Assembly (NCBI GenBank): GCA_012729875.1
Contig: JAAYCC010000002.1
Location: forward strand, 1-27,089
Origin: Clostridiales bacterium
Lineage (GTDB): Bacteria > Bacillota > Clostridia > Oscillospirales > Oscillospiraceae
Direction: 5' to 3'
Length of the DNA stretch: 27,089 nucleotides
The notes under the pieces were generated by a model that was given only the letters and a program-made list of their open reading frames with translations, did no database searches and had not been told where the DNA came from. A program made the position numbers and the translations under genes. Positions 13,847 to 22,524 of this stretch are shown in pieces (within the stretch, counting starts at the first letter, position 1; each line of letters begins with the position of its first letter).

Positions 13847-16087
13847 ATGGCAAAGAAGAAACAGCCCGAAAAGAAAAGCCGCCCAGACGCCAATAATGTT
13901 GAGGGTCTGCGCGCAGAGGTGCTCGAACAGCCTATCACCGAGACGCTCGATGTAAACTATATGCCCTACGCCATGAGCGTCATCGTCTCCCGCGCAATTC
14001 CTGAGATCGACGGCTTCAAGCCCTCACACCGGAAGCTGCTCTACACAATGTATAAAATGGGGCTGCTCACCGGTGCGCGCACCAAGAGCGCCAACATCGT
14101 CGGCGCTACTATGAAGCTAAACCCGCACGGCGACGCGGCTATCTATGAAACTATGGTGCGTCTCTCCAAGGGCTACGAAGCTCTGCTCAACCCCTTCGTG
14201 GACTCAAAGGGCAACTTCGGCAAGGTCTATTCCCGTGATATGTCCTATGCCGCCTCCCGTTACACCGAGGCAAAACTGTCGGCCATCTGTGCGGAGCTCT
14301 TCCGTGACATCGACAAGGACACCGTGGATTTTACCGACAACTACGACGGCAGCATGAAGGAGCCGGCACTTCTGCCCACGACTTTCCCAAATGTTCTGGT
14401 CTCCGCCAATACAGGCATAGCCGTCGGCATGGCAAGTCAGATCTGCGGCTTCAACCTCACGGAAGTGTGCAAAACCACTATTGGCTACATAAAAGACCCA
14501 AATTGTGATATAATGCAGACTCTTTTGGCTCCCGACTTTCCCACCGGCGGCGAGCTGATCTACGATGTCGACGAAATGTCTAAGATATACCGCAGTGGCC
14601 GGGGCAGCTTCAAGCTGCGCTCAAAGTGGCGCTACATCAAAGAAGAAAACATCATCGAGATATACGAGATACCCTATACGACAACCGTTGAGGCCATCAT
14701 GGATAAGGTCGCGGAGCTTGTAAAATCAGGCAAGGTGCGGGAGATAGGCGATATGCGCGACGAGACCGATCTGGGCGGTCTCAAGCTGGCCATCGACTTA
14801 AAGCGCGGAACCGACCCCGAAAAGCTCATGCAGAAGCTCATGAAGATGACTCCTATCTGCGACAGCTTCGCATGCAACTTCAATATTCTGATTGCTGGCA
14901 ACCCCCGCGTCATGGGCGTCCGTGAAATCCTCGGCGAGTGGACGGCATGGCGTACGGACTGTGTGCGGCGGCGCGTGTACTTTGACCTGAGCAAAAAGCG
15001 TGATAAGCTGCATCTGCTCAACGGCCTGAAAAAAATACTGCTGGACATAGACAAAGCTATTGCGATTATCAGGGGTACAGAGCTGGAGTCCGAAGTCGTT
15101 CCAAACCTCATGATAGGCTTTGGCATCGACCAGATACAGGCGGAATTCGTTGCGGAGATAAAGCTCCGCAACATAAATAAAGAGTATATACTGAAGCGAG
15201 TCGAGGAGACGGACTCTCTTGTAAAAGAGATAGCCGATCTGGAGGATATTCTGAGCAATACCCACAGAGTCAAAAAAATAATCATAGAAGAGCTTTCGGA
15301 CATAATAAAAAAATATCCGACGCCCCGCAGAACTACCCTCATCCACTCCGACGAGGTACATGAGCTGGACGAGGAAGAAGCAGTCGAGGACTACGAGGTG
15401 ACGCTGTTTTTATCCCGCGAGGGCTACTTTAAAAAGATAACGCCGATGTCCCTGCGCATGAGCGGCGAGCAGAAATACAAGGAGAACGACGGGCTGCTGC
15501 AGTCCTTTGAGGCCACAAACCGCGATGAGCTGCTCATTTTCACTGACAGACAGCAGGTATATAAAGCGCGCGTATCCGATTTTGAGGATACAAAGGCCTC
15601 GGCCCTGGGCGTCTACCTCCCCTCTCATCTGGATATGGACGAGGGTGAAAATGTCGTCTCCATGATAATGCCCGGGGACTACAGCTCACATGTTTTGTTC
15701 TTCTTTGCCAACGGCAAGGCGGCCCGCGTTGCCCTCTCCTCATATGAGACAAAAACAAACCGCAAGCGCCTGACGGGCGCATACTCAGACAGAAGCCCAC
15801 TCGTCTCTCTTCTCCATATTCCCGAAGAGCGCGAGGTCGCAGTCTTCTCCACAGAGGGCAGGGCCCTGGTTTTCAGCACAGCACAGCTCTCGCCCAAAAC
15901 GAGCCGGACAACCATCGGCGTCTCTGTCATGAACATAAAGGCCAAATACAGCGTATACAGCGCCTTATTCCTTGAGGACAGCACCATACAGAACACCGCA
16001 CGATACCGCGCAAGGACCATCCCCGTGGCAGGAGCCCTCCTGAGAGAGGAGGACCGGGGCGAAGAGCAGATGAGTCTGCTCAAATAA
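13847..16087 (+). CDS. Divergent type IIA topoisomerase, subunit A (ParC-like)
   Basis: DNA cleavage/rejoining subunit. Numbered from the ATG at 13847 (746 residues), the catalytic tyrosine is Y139 in SRYTEAKL, with the preceding arginine kept. The winged-helix segment reads NPHGDAAIYETMVRL (92-106), where gyrases usually have GDSA followed by YD. Coiled-coil and beta-pinwheel regions follow, but I find no GyrA box (QRRGGKG-like), and the chain is shorter than GyrA (usually over 800). That favours topoisomerase IV-like decatenation/relaxation over supercoiling. The open frame begins at 13829, but that ATG overlaps the AGAGGA ribosome site that serves 13847. The start segment MAKKKQPEKK is basic. 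Transcribed with the B subunit from 11681-11709. Confidence 0.9.
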   Translation: MAKKKQPEKKSRPDANNVEGLRAEVLEQPITETLDVNYMPYAMSVIVSRAIPEIDGFKPSHRKLLYTMYKMGLLTGARTKSANIVGATMKLNPHGDAAIYETMVRLSKGYEALLNPFVDSKGNFGKVYSRDMSYAASRYTEAKLSAICAELFRDIDKDTVDFTDNYDGSMKEPALLPTTFPNVLVSANTGIAVGMASQICGFNLTEVCKTTIGYIKDPNCDIMQTLLAPDFPTGGELIYDVDEMSKIYRSGRGSFKLRSKWRYIKEENIIEIYEIPYTTTVEAIMDKVAELVKSGKVREIGDMRDETDLGGLKLAIDLKRGTDPEKLMQKLMKMTPICDSFACNFNILIAGNPRVMGVREILGEWTAWRTDCVRRRVYFDLSKKRDKLHLLNGLKKILLDIDKAIAIIRGTELESEVVPNLMIGFGIDQIQAEFVAEIKLRNINKEYILKRVEETDSLVKEIADLEDILSNTHRVKKIIIEELSDIIKKYPTPRRTTLIHSDEVHELDEEEAVEDYEVTLFLSREGYFKKITPMSLRMSGEQKYKENDGLLQSFEATNRDELLIFTDRQQVYKARVSDFEDTKASALGVYLPSHLDMDEGENVVSMIMPGDYSSHVLFFFANGKAARVALSSYETKTNRKRLTGAYSDRSPLVSLLHIPEEREVAVFSTEGRALVFSTAQLSPKTSRTTIGVSVMNIKAKYSVYSALFLEDSTIQNTARYRARTIPVAGALLREEDRGEEQMSLLK

Positions 16088-16157
16088 GCTCCGCTCCAAA
16101 TACAGCCGCGTACTATTAATCAAGAAACATCGTATTGCCTGAAAGGGGCGACATCCT

Positions 16158-17027
16158 TTGTCCAAAAAATCGACCGTATTGCGGTCTGCTCTGAATTTCA
16201 TACGTATAATCCTCGGGGCATTCATATTTGCCATCGGCATACAGTGGTTTTTCCACCCTGTATCCATGATCTCCGGAGGCATGACCGGCATATCCATGAT
16301 AATCAATTTGCTGACGGGATTTCCGACAGGTATCATGATTATCATTTTGAACGTACCGGTGTTCATAATCGCACTCAGGCGATATGGCTTCAAATTTATG
16401 GTCACCTCTCTTATCGGTATGCTGGCCAGCTCTGTTGCCATTGATATCCTGTCTATATGGGACTTCGCAGCCACCGACGACCCGTTTCTCGCCGCAATAT
16501 TCGGCGGTCTGCTGTGCGGGATGGGGCTGGGCCTTGTATATTCCACCGGCGCCACAACCGGCGGTACGGACATAGTGGCAAAGCTGATCCGCGAGAAAAA
16601 GCCCTATGTTAACTTCGGAACATTCGTGCTCATTCTCGACGCAACTGTCATAGCGGCATATGCCGCTATATTCGGCCGCTTCGACAATGCCATGTACACT
16701 GTAATCTCAGTCTACGTTTCCACCCGCATTATTGACCTTATCCTGTACGGGACCTCCCAGTGCAAGCTCTGCCACATCATTTCAGAGCGAAGCGAAGAGA
16801 TCAAGTCCGAGATAGTCAAGACTCTCAACCGCGGCGTCACGGTCATTCAGGCCAAAGGCGCCTATTCGGGGCTGGATAAACAGATACTCCTCTGTGTCGT
16901 AAAACGCCAGCAAATTGTCGAGATAAGACGCATCGTCAAAGGAATCGACACCTCAGCATTTGTCATCGTATCAGATACGCGCGACGTCTTTGGGGAGGGC
17001 TTCGGCAATATAACCATAGAAAAATAA
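16158..17027 (+). CDS. YitT family membrane protein (DUF161/DUF2179)
   Basis: Integral membrane protein of 289 residues with about six membrane segments (roughly 13-32, 50-75, 77-97, 108-130, 150-168, 175-197). The family glycine motifs SGGMTGISM near 39 and STGATTGGTDIVAK near 133 are clear. A cytosolic DUF2179 domain (about 208-283, containing RGVTVIQAKGAYSG and SDTRDVFGEGF) closes the protein. Transport or sensing roles have been proposed for the family, but the substrate is not established. The start is TTG at 16158, with AAAGGGG nine bases upstream; no ATG fits as well. It is followed after 40 bases by the transglutaminase-like lipoprotein gene. Confidence 0.88.
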   Translation: MSKKSTVLRSALNFIRIILGAFIFAIGIQWFFHPVSMISGGMTGISMIINLLTGFPTGIMIIILNVPVFIIALRRYGFKFMVTSLIGMLASSVAIDILSIWDFAATDDPFLAAIFGGLLCGMGLGLVYSTGATTGGTDIVAKLIREKKPYVNFGTFVLILDATVIAAYAAIFGRFDNAMYTVISVYVSTRIIDLILYGTSQCKLCHIISERSEEIKSEIVKTLNRGVTVIQAKGAYSGLDKQILLCVVKRQQIVEIRRIVKGIDTSAFVIVSDTRDVFGEGFGNITIEK

Positions 17028-17067
17028 AAGAGGAATTGAGCTCAAGGCCCAAGAAAGGAGGTGCGGA

Positions 17068-18207
17068 ATGGCAAAGAAAATATTTGCGCTTATAACCGTT
17101 TTTGCCCTTGTTCTTTCGCTATCAGCCTGCACCCATATATTCCGCAAAGAGCACCTCTACGTCACAAAATACACAGATGCCCCCGGCAGCTTTGATAACG
17201 AGACAATCAGCGTATCAAACTATGCAAAGCTAAAAAGCTCCGTAAAGCAGATGATAGCGGATCACAGAGCCGAGGCAAAGTTTATCTTCTCCGGTTATGA
17301 CTCTGATTTGCAGAGCGACCTCTCTCAGCTAGGCTGGGACATAAAATCAGAGGACGCCCTCGCCGCCTTCTGTGTTGACTACATCTCCTATAACCTGAAT
17401 CCAATAGTAACCTATTACGAGGCTCCTATACACATAACCTACAAGCGCACGGCGGAAGAAGTCTCGTCTATAGTGCCCGTGGCCGGACTCACCGGTTTTC
17501 GCAAGGAGATATCGGAGGCACTTAGCGGCTGCAAGACCGAACTTGTCGTTCAGTGGGTCAGCCGCAATCTTGCGGAAGACGATGTCGTAAAAGCAATAAT
17601 GGATGTCTACTACTCCGACTCCTCCGCCTGCGTTGTATCCCCCGACCCAAAAGTTACTGTTTACAACTCCGCAACTCTGCACAATATTGTAGAGATAGAA
17701 ATGTGTTACGGCTATACGGACGCGGAGCTGCAGACCATGAAGGCAAAGCTTGCGCAGAAGATCAACAAGCTTGCGTCCTCCCTTCCCAACGATAAGCCCG
17801 AAGATTTTGTCCGAGAGACATATAACGCAGTTACGCGTGTCTGCGAATACGACCCGGACGGCAGGATCCGCGCAAGCGATCCCAAGCTGACCGCCGCTCT
17901 GGGCTCCACCGCCTACGGCGCCCTGACCGAAGGCTGCGCGGACAGCCTTGGAATGGCCTTGGCTTTTTGCGCACTGTGCAAAGCTGCAGGAGTCAAATGC
18001 TCAGTTGTACACGGCAGCTATAACCAGAGCGAGCACTGGTGGAATATAGTAGCCGCCGGGGACAGCTATCTCCACACAGACGTTACCGGCTATCACAGCA
18101 TTGGGCTTGACGCCTCCTGCCTTAGAAACGACGCACAGATGCAGGCAAGCGGCTACCAATGGGAAACCGCGAATTATCCACATTTCGTCCCGCCGGCGGA
18201 AAACTAA
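17068..18207 (+). CDS. Transglutaminase-like lipoprotein
   Basis: Predicted extracellular lipoprotein of 379 residues. The signal peptide ends in a clear lipobox LSLSAC, with modified C21. The C-terminal third has the transglutaminase-like cysteine-protease core: C290 in TEGCADSLGMA, H323 in SEHWWNIV and D338 in HTDVTGY, the expected C-H-D triad order and spacing. The region 40-240 is unassigned and probably a binding domain. Bacterial members act as peptidases or cross-linking enzymes on cell-surface proteins; the substrate here is unknown. A strong GAAAGGAGG ribosome site precedes the ATG. It probably shares a transcript with the YitT gene. No terminator is visible before the degV promoter. 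Confidence 0.86.
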   Translation: MAKKIFALITVFALVLSLSACTHIFRKEHLYVTKYTDAPGSFDNETISVSNYAKLKSSVKQMIADHRAEAKFIFSGYDSDLQSDLSQLGWDIKSEDALAAFCVDYISYNLNPIVTYYEAPIHITYKRTAEEVSSIVPVAGLTGFRKEISEALSGCKTELVVQWVSRNLAEDDVVKAIMDVYYSDSSACVVSPDPKVTVYNSATLHNIVEIEMCYGYTDAELQTMKAKLAQKINKLASSLPNDKPEDFVRETYNAVTRVCEYDPDGRIRASDPKLTAALGSTAYGALTEGCADSLGMALAFCALCKAAGVKCSVVHGSYNQSEHWWNIVAAGDSYLHTDVTGYHSIGLDASCLRNDAQMQASGYQWETANYPHFVPPAEN

Positions 18208-18226
18208 GCAAATTTACCATACACTG

Positions 18227-18255
18227 TTGACTATCAGGGAATAAAGGGCTATAAT
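18227..18255 (+). promoter_or_regulatory. Strong sigma-A promoter of degV
   Basis: TTGACT (18227-18232) and perfect TATAAT (18250-18255) with 17-base spacing, eleven of twelve consensus bases. An AT-rich leader of about 50 bases leads to the degV start. Confidence 0.82.
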
Positions 18256-18314
18256 AGTTTTCAATAACATATTATATAATTTTTACAATTACAAATAATA
18301 TTTTGAGGTATAGT

Positions 18315-19202
18315 ATGAGACAATTCGCCCTAACATGCTGCTCCACTTCGGACATGCTCCCTGCTTTTTACGAAAAAAACGACATTTCTTATGCCTGCTT
18401 CCACTTCATTCTTGACGGAAAAGAGTACTCGGACGATCTTGGACAGACCATGCCCTTCGACGAATTTTATAAGCGTATTGCCGATGGTGCGGACGCCTCC
18501 ACAAGTCAGGTAAGTCAACAAGACTACATTGATATGTGGAAGCCCCTTCTCTTATCGGGGCAGGACATCCTTCACATCACTCTCTCAAGCGGCATCTCAG
18601 GAACCATCAACTCCGCCATGAACGCCCGTGGAGCTCTTTTGGAGGACTTCCCCGACCGCAGAATAACAGTAATCGACTCCCTGGGCGCCTCAAGCGGCTA
18701 CGGTATGCTCGTCACAGAGGCCTGCCGCCTGCGCGACGAGGGTAAAACTCTGGATGAGACAGCCGCGTGGCTTGAGGACAACAAGCTTCGTCTGCACCAC
18801 TGGTTCTTCTCAACGGACCTAACCAGCTATCTGAAGGGCGGCCGTATCTCGCGCACGGCGGCCCGCTTCGGTACGCTGCTGAAGATATGCCCACTGCTCA
18901 ATATGAATACCAGGGGCGAACTTATCCCCCGGGAGAAGATCCGCACAAAGCGCAAAGTCATTCAGGCCATTGCGGACCGCATGGTCGAACACGCGGAGGG
19001 CGGCACCGGGTACAGCGGCAAATGTTATATCAGCCACAGCGACTGTTACGAGGACGCGAGGGCAGTCGCCGATCTGGTGGAGGCACGCTTCCCCAATCTG
19101 GACGGCAAGGTGCTTATAAACAGCGTGGGAACCGTTATAGGCTCACACACCGGCCCAGGCACAGTAGCGCTCTACTTCTTCGGAGACATGAGAACGCTTT
19201 GA
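18315..19202 (+). CDS. DegV family fatty-acid-binding protein
   Basis: Cytosolic EDD-fold protein of about 295 residues. The family binds a fatty acid and, as FakB, presents it to the kinase FakA for phosphorylation and entry into phospholipid synthesis. The N-terminal STSDM (10-14), the STSQ turn (62-65) and SSGISGT (91-97) match the lipid carboxylate-binding segments of DegV proteins. GRISRTAA and the SHTGPGTVALYFFG end are further family marks. The open frame extends to a TTG at 18303, but TTGAGGT is better read as the ribosome site for the ATG at 18315. It is a single-gene unit with its own promoter and terminator. No FakA partner is in the window. Confidence 0.9.
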   Translation: MRQFALTCCSTSDMLPAFYEKNDISYACFHFILDGKEYSDDLGQTMPFDEFYKRIADGADASTSQVSQQDYIDMWKPLLLSGQDILHITLSSGISGTINSAMNARGALLEDFPDRRITVIDSLGASSGYGMLVTEACRLRDEGKTLDETAAWLEDNKLRLHHWFFSTDLTSYLKGGRISRTAARFGTLLKICPLLNMNTRGELIPREKIRTKRKVIQAIADRMVEHAEGGTGYSGKCYISHSDCYEDARAVADLVEARFPNLDGKVLINSVGTVIGSHTGPGTVALYFFGDMRTL

Positions 19203-19205
19203 CAC

Positions 19206-19238
19206 AAAAAAAGGCACCCGAGACGGTGTCTTTTTTTT
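19206..19238 (+). terminator. Intrinsic terminator of degV
   Basis: Seven A residues plus GGCACC (to 19218) pair with GGTGTC (19225-19230) and the T-run at 19231-19238, around the loop CGAGAC. The long T8 tail makes this a classic terminator, four bases after the degV stop. Confidence 0.9.
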
Positions 19239-19260
19239 ACGATTATTCCAGCGTATTGTG

Positions 19261-19289
19261 TTGAAATATAGTATCTGTTATGCTATACT
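19261..19289 (+). promoter_or_regulatory. Sigma-A promoter of the hydrogenase cluster
   Basis: TTGAAA (19261-19266) and TATACT (19284-19289) are 17 bases apart. It lies between the degV terminator and the 2Fe-2S protein gene, so the four downstream genes very probably share it. Confidence 0.75.
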
Positions 19290-19293
19290 ATAA

Positions 19294-19380
19294 AAGTAAG
19301 GAAAGTAATTCTTTTCTTTGTTTTTTTCCTACTTGGTTAAAAAATAAACAATCTCAAAATCCATATCCCCTGATAAGGGG
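19294..19380 (+). promoter_or_regulatory. Structured leader of the hydrogenase operon
   Basis: About 105 untranslated bases precede the first gene. AAGTA-A-GGAAA (19294-19304) can pair with TTTCCTACTT (19325-19334), with one bulged A; the first two bases may lie just upstream of the RNA start. An alternative, exclusive pairing of 19301-19305 with 19311-19315 is followed by a T-rich run (TTTGTTTTTTT), like a weak terminator. A second hairpin, CCCCT-GATA-AGGGG (19367-19380), sits just before the ribosome site. An attenuator is possible but unproven. Confidence 0.3.
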
Positions 19381-19399
19381 GAGAACAAGGAGCCGCATT

Positions 19400-19645
19400 A
19401 TGAAACTGACTGTATGCATAGGAAGCTCTTGTCATCTAAAGGGCGCAAGACAGGTCGTTGAGGGCTTTCAGGCACTCATTGCAGAAAATCATCTGGAGGA
19501 CAAGGTCGAGTTGACAGGCACATTCTGCCTTGGAAACTGCCAAAACGGGGTTTCCGTCAAGGTAGACGACGAGCTTTTTTCCGTTCAGCCGGAGATATGC
19601 AAGAGTTTTTTTGAAGAACATATCATCGCAAAACTCGGAGACTGA
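19400..19645 (+). CDS. Thioredoxin-like [2Fe-2S] ferredoxin domain protein
   Basis: Small redox protein of 81 residues, matching the C-terminal half of NuoE/HndA-type subunits. The four ligands follow the pattern C6-x4-C11 and C43-x3-C47 (VCIGSSCHLKG and FCLGNCQNG). In hydrogenase and NADH-dehydrogenase complexes such domains carry electrons between flavin and iron-sulfur partners. Here it stands alone, without the flavin subunit, at the head of the hydrogenase cluster, so it may be an electron donor or acceptor for one of the two hydrogenase proteins (inference). The open frame runs back to 19280, but AAGGAG lies seven bases before the ATG at 19400 and the domain begins right there. A 15-base gap leads to the next gene. 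Confidence 0.87.
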   Translation: MKLTVCIGSSCHLKGARQVVEGFQALIAENHLEDKVELTGTFCLGNCQNGVSVKVDDELFSVQPEICKSFFEEHIIAKLGD

Positions 19646-19660
19646 CGGGAGGGATAAGCC

Positions 19661-21337
19661 GTGGCCGAATACTTACGCCTCAAGGAGGCCAACTGTAAAA
19701 ACTGCTACAAGTGCATCAGGCACTGCCCAATCAAGTCCATCAGATTTTCGGGAAATCAGGCGCACATAATCTCCGATGAGTGCATACTCTGCGGTCAATG
19801 CTTCGTCGTATGCCCCCAGGACGCAAAAGTAATCTGCAGCGATCTTGAGACAGCTCGCATGCTCGTCAGCGGCAGTGCGCCGGTCGTTGTAAGTCTCGCG
19901 CCGTCCTTCGCCGCGTTTTTTCCGGATGTCGGCATTGAGGGCATGAGAGACGCTCTCTCAAAGCTCGGCTTTGACCTTGTAGAGGAGACCGCGATTGGGG
20001 CGACCGTTGTAAAGCGCGAATACGACAGGCTGGTGGATGAGGGCGAACAGGACATTATAATCTCCTCGTGCTGCCCCTCCGTCAATCTTCTTATTCAAAA
20101 ATACTACCCTGAGGTTCTGCCCTATCTGGCAAAGGTCGTCTCACCTATGCAGGCCCACTGCCGGGATATTAAGTCCAGAATGCCCGGGGCAAAAACAATA
20201 TTCATCGGTCCCTGTATCTCCAAAAAGCAGGAGGCAGATCTCTGCAAGCAGGATGTGGACTGCGTCCTGACCTTTGAAGAGTTGTCGGAATGGCTCTGCT
20301 CCGAAGGCATCGTACCCGAGGCAAAACCGGATGTGACAGCGGGCGGGAGAGCAAGGCTCTTCCCCACCACCGGCGGCATAATAAAATCCATGGATCGCAG
20401 AAACAGGGACTACTCCTATATGGTCATTGACGGACCTGAAAACTGCATCGCAGCCCTGCGTGATATTTCCACAGGAAGCGTCTCCAAATGCTTCATCGAA
20501 ATGTCCTCCTGTACAGGCTCCTGTATTGGAGGCCCTATTATCAGCAAATACCGCCACATTCCGGTGAGCGGGCTTTCAGCCGTGGAGCGTTACGCCGGGA
20601 CAGAAGATTTCGACGTTAAGCAGCCCTCAGGAGAGTCACTGCTCAAAGCCCATCCCCTTCTGGGGAGCGCTCAGGTCTATCCCAACGAAGCTCAGCTTAA
20701 GGACATCCTCCGTCAGATGGGCAAAACCCGGCCTGAAGACGAGCTAAACTGCGCCAGCTGCGGCTATAACTCCTGCCGTGAAAAAGCCATAGCCGTGTAT
20801 CAGGGCAAGGCAGACATGACCATGTGCACCCCCTTCCTGCGCGACAAGGCGGAGGACTTCAACGGCAGCATACTGCGCAACAGCCCCAACGGCATCATAG
20901 TCCTAAATGACCTGCTTGAAGTTCAGCAGATCAACCCAGAGGCTCTCAGGATATTCAACCTCCGGAGCGCCTCGGATGTCGTGGGCGACCAGCTCAACCG
21001 CATAATGGACCCGGCCGAGTTCCTGAACGTGAAGAACAGCGGTGTAAACATCCACGACAAGCGCATTTATTTGGCCGAATACGGCAGATATGTGGAGCTG
21101 ACCATCGTCCTCGACAGGACCTACCGCACTCTGCTCACCATCATCCGTGACGTCACCGTAGAAGAGGAGCAGCGCCGCAAGAAGGAGGCCATAGCCCGCA
21201 AAACCATGGAGACAACAGATAAGGTCGTGGAGAAGCAGATGCGTGTAGTTCAGGAGATTGCGTCCCTGCTGGGCGAAACCACGGCGGAGACCAAGATCGC
21301 TCTTACAAAGCTGAAGGAGTCGCTTAAAGATGAATAA
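19661..21337 (+). CDS. PAS-containing sensory-type [FeFe]-hydrogenase (group C-like)
   Basis: Putative H2/redox sensor of 558 residues. Domains in order: two [4Fe-4S] ferredoxin motifs (C12/15/18/22 and C41/44/47/51); an H-cluster domain with SSCCPS (C137, C138), FIGPCISKK (C185) and SSCTGSCIGG (C284, C288), so all four cluster ligands are kept; a further CxxCx4C...C iron-sulfur motif (C364, C367, C372, C389); a PAS domain (about 400-500); and a C-terminal helical region. This order matches group C sensory hydrogenases (HydS). Start is GTG at 19661 with GGGAGGG upstream. The phosphatase gene overlaps the stop by 8 bases, pointing to the phosphatase-linked subtype. Slow or no bulk H2 turnover is expected, with the PAS/helix end passing the signal on; that is family inference. 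Confidence 0.9.
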   Translation: MAEYLRLKEANCKNCYKCIRHCPIKSIRFSGNQAHIISDECILCGQCFVVCPQDAKVICSDLETARMLVSGSAPVVVSLAPSFAAFFPDVGIEGMRDALSKLGFDLVEETAIGATVVKREYDRLVDEGEQDIIISSCCPSVNLLIQKYYPEVLPYLAKVVSPMQAHCRDIKSRMPGAKTIFIGPCISKKQEADLCKQDVDCVLTFEELSEWLCSEGIVPEAKPDVTAGGRARLFPTTGGIIKSMDRRNRDYSYMVIDGPENCIAALRDISTGSVSKCFIEMSSCTGSCIGGPIISKYRHIPVSGLSAVERYAGTEDFDVKQPSGESLLKAHPLLGSAQVYPNEAQLKDILRQMGKTRPEDELNCASCGYNSCREKAIAVYQGKADMTMCTPFLRDKAEDFNGSILRNSPNGIIVLNDLLEVQQINPEALRIFNLRSASDVVGDQLNRIMDPAEFLNVKNSGVNIHDKRIYLAEYGRYVELTIVLDRTYRTLLTIIRDVTVEEEQRRKKEAIARKTMETTDKVVEKQMRVVQEIASLLGETTAETKIALTKLKESLKDE

Positions 21338-22502
21338 CCTCTGCACCGACATCGGCTACAGCAGCATAAACAAAAGCGGCGAAGAGCTCTGCGGCGACCA
21401 TATCGATATCGCCGAACAGGGCGAAACCTCTACGGTTGTCGTTTTGGCGGACGGTCTTGGCAGCGGTGTCAAGGCGAGTATCCTCTCAACACTCACCTCA
21501 AAGATAATATCCACCATGCTGGCAGCCGGCCTCGGCATAGAGGACTGCGTGTCCACAATAGCCAGCACTCTGCCCATTTGCTCAATGCACAAGGTTGCAT
21601 ACTCCACATTCACAATAATCCATATAGTAAACGGCGAGGAAGCGGAGATTATCCAGTACGACAACCCCAACGTGATCCTCCTGAGAGATGGAAAAAGCGT
21701 CGACTATCCCACCAACACCCTGCATATAGGCGAAAAGGAAATACTCAGGACCAAGATACCCATATACGAAAACGATCTGCTTATCGCTATGAGCGACGGT
21801 GTGCCTCACGCCGGTATAGGTCTTTCCTATAATTTTGGCTGGCAGCGCAGCGACATTATAGACTTTCTTGCCACCTTCTTCTATGCCGATTTTCCCGCCA
21901 AGACCCTGTCCACGGTATTGCTGGACGAGTGCGTAAAGCTATACGAAGGGAAGCCCGGCGACGATGCCACGGTCTGCGTGGTCAAGATAAAAAAACGCGT
22001 ACCCATGAACCTCATCATCGGCCCGCCCTCCAGCCCCGACGACTGCGACAAGATGATGTCGCTATTCTTTTCCAAGGAGGGTAAGCACATCGTCTGCGGC
22101 GGCACCACCTCAACGATTGCCGCAGGCTACCTCCGCAAGCCTCTCATACCCAGGCTGGACTATATCGACCCCGATATACCTCCTACGGCGGAGATAGAGG
22201 GCGTGGATCTGGTGACCGAGGGCGTCATCACAATAAACAAGGTCCTGAGCTATGCAAAGGATTATCTGCGGGACAATGAGGGCTACCGCGACCGGATATA
22301 CAAGCGCGACGGTGCATCCCAGATAGCAAGGCTGCTCTTCGAGGAGGCAACAGACATAAACCTCTTTGTTGGAACGGCTGTCAACCCCGCCCAGCAAAAC
22401 CCCGCGCTGCCAATAAATTTCAGCATAAAGATGCGTCTGATGGAAGAGCTTGCCGACTGCCTCAAAAAGATGGGCAAGAAAGTCAAACTCAGCTATTTCT
22501 GA
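21330..22502 (+). CDS. SpoIIE/PP2C-type serine phosphatase with extra C-terminal domain
   Basis: Metal-dependent protein phosphatase domain in residues 1-222: GDH (22-24), VLADGLGSG (D41), AMSDGV (D156) and GDDATVCVVKI (D211, D212) are the metal-binding acids of the SpoIIE/PP2C family. It lacks the membrane or GAF/PAS sensor parts usual for such enzymes. Its start (21330) overlaps the end of the sensory hydrogenase gene (ATGAATAA), so the two proteins are made together and the hydrogenase may be its sensor. Residues about 225-390 form an additional domain I cannot assign (starting MNLIIGPPSSPDDCDKMM and including VCGGTTSTIAAGY). No anti-sigma factor or antagonist with a STAS fold is nearby, so its target is not known. 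Confidence 0.87.
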   Translation: MNNLCTDIGYSSINKSGEELCGDHIDIAEQGETSTVVVLADGLGSGVKASILSTLTSKIISTMLAAGLGIEDCVSTIASTLPICSMHKVAYSTFTIIHIVNGEEAEIIQYDNPNVILLRDGKSVDYPTNTLHIGEKEILRTKIPIYENDLLIAMSDGVPHAGIGLSYNFGWQRSDIIDFLATFFYADFPAKTLSTVLLDECVKLYEGKPGDDATVCVVKIKKRVPMNLIIGPPSSPDDCDKMMSLFFSKEGKHIVCGGTTSTIAAGYLRKPLIPRLDYIDPDIPPTAEIEGVDLVTEGVITINKVLSYAKDYLRDNEGYRDRIYKRDGASQIARLLFEEATDINLFVGTAVNPAQQNPALPINFSIKMRLMEELADCLKKMGKKVKLSYF

Positions 22503-22524
22503 CGGACGCCTACAGGAGAACGCC

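Noticed and set aside
14674..15342. 222-codon minus-strand open frame inside the topoisomerase A gene
   Set aside because: Shadow of the strong plus-strand gene: Ser/Arg-rich translation with no family features and no ribosome site.
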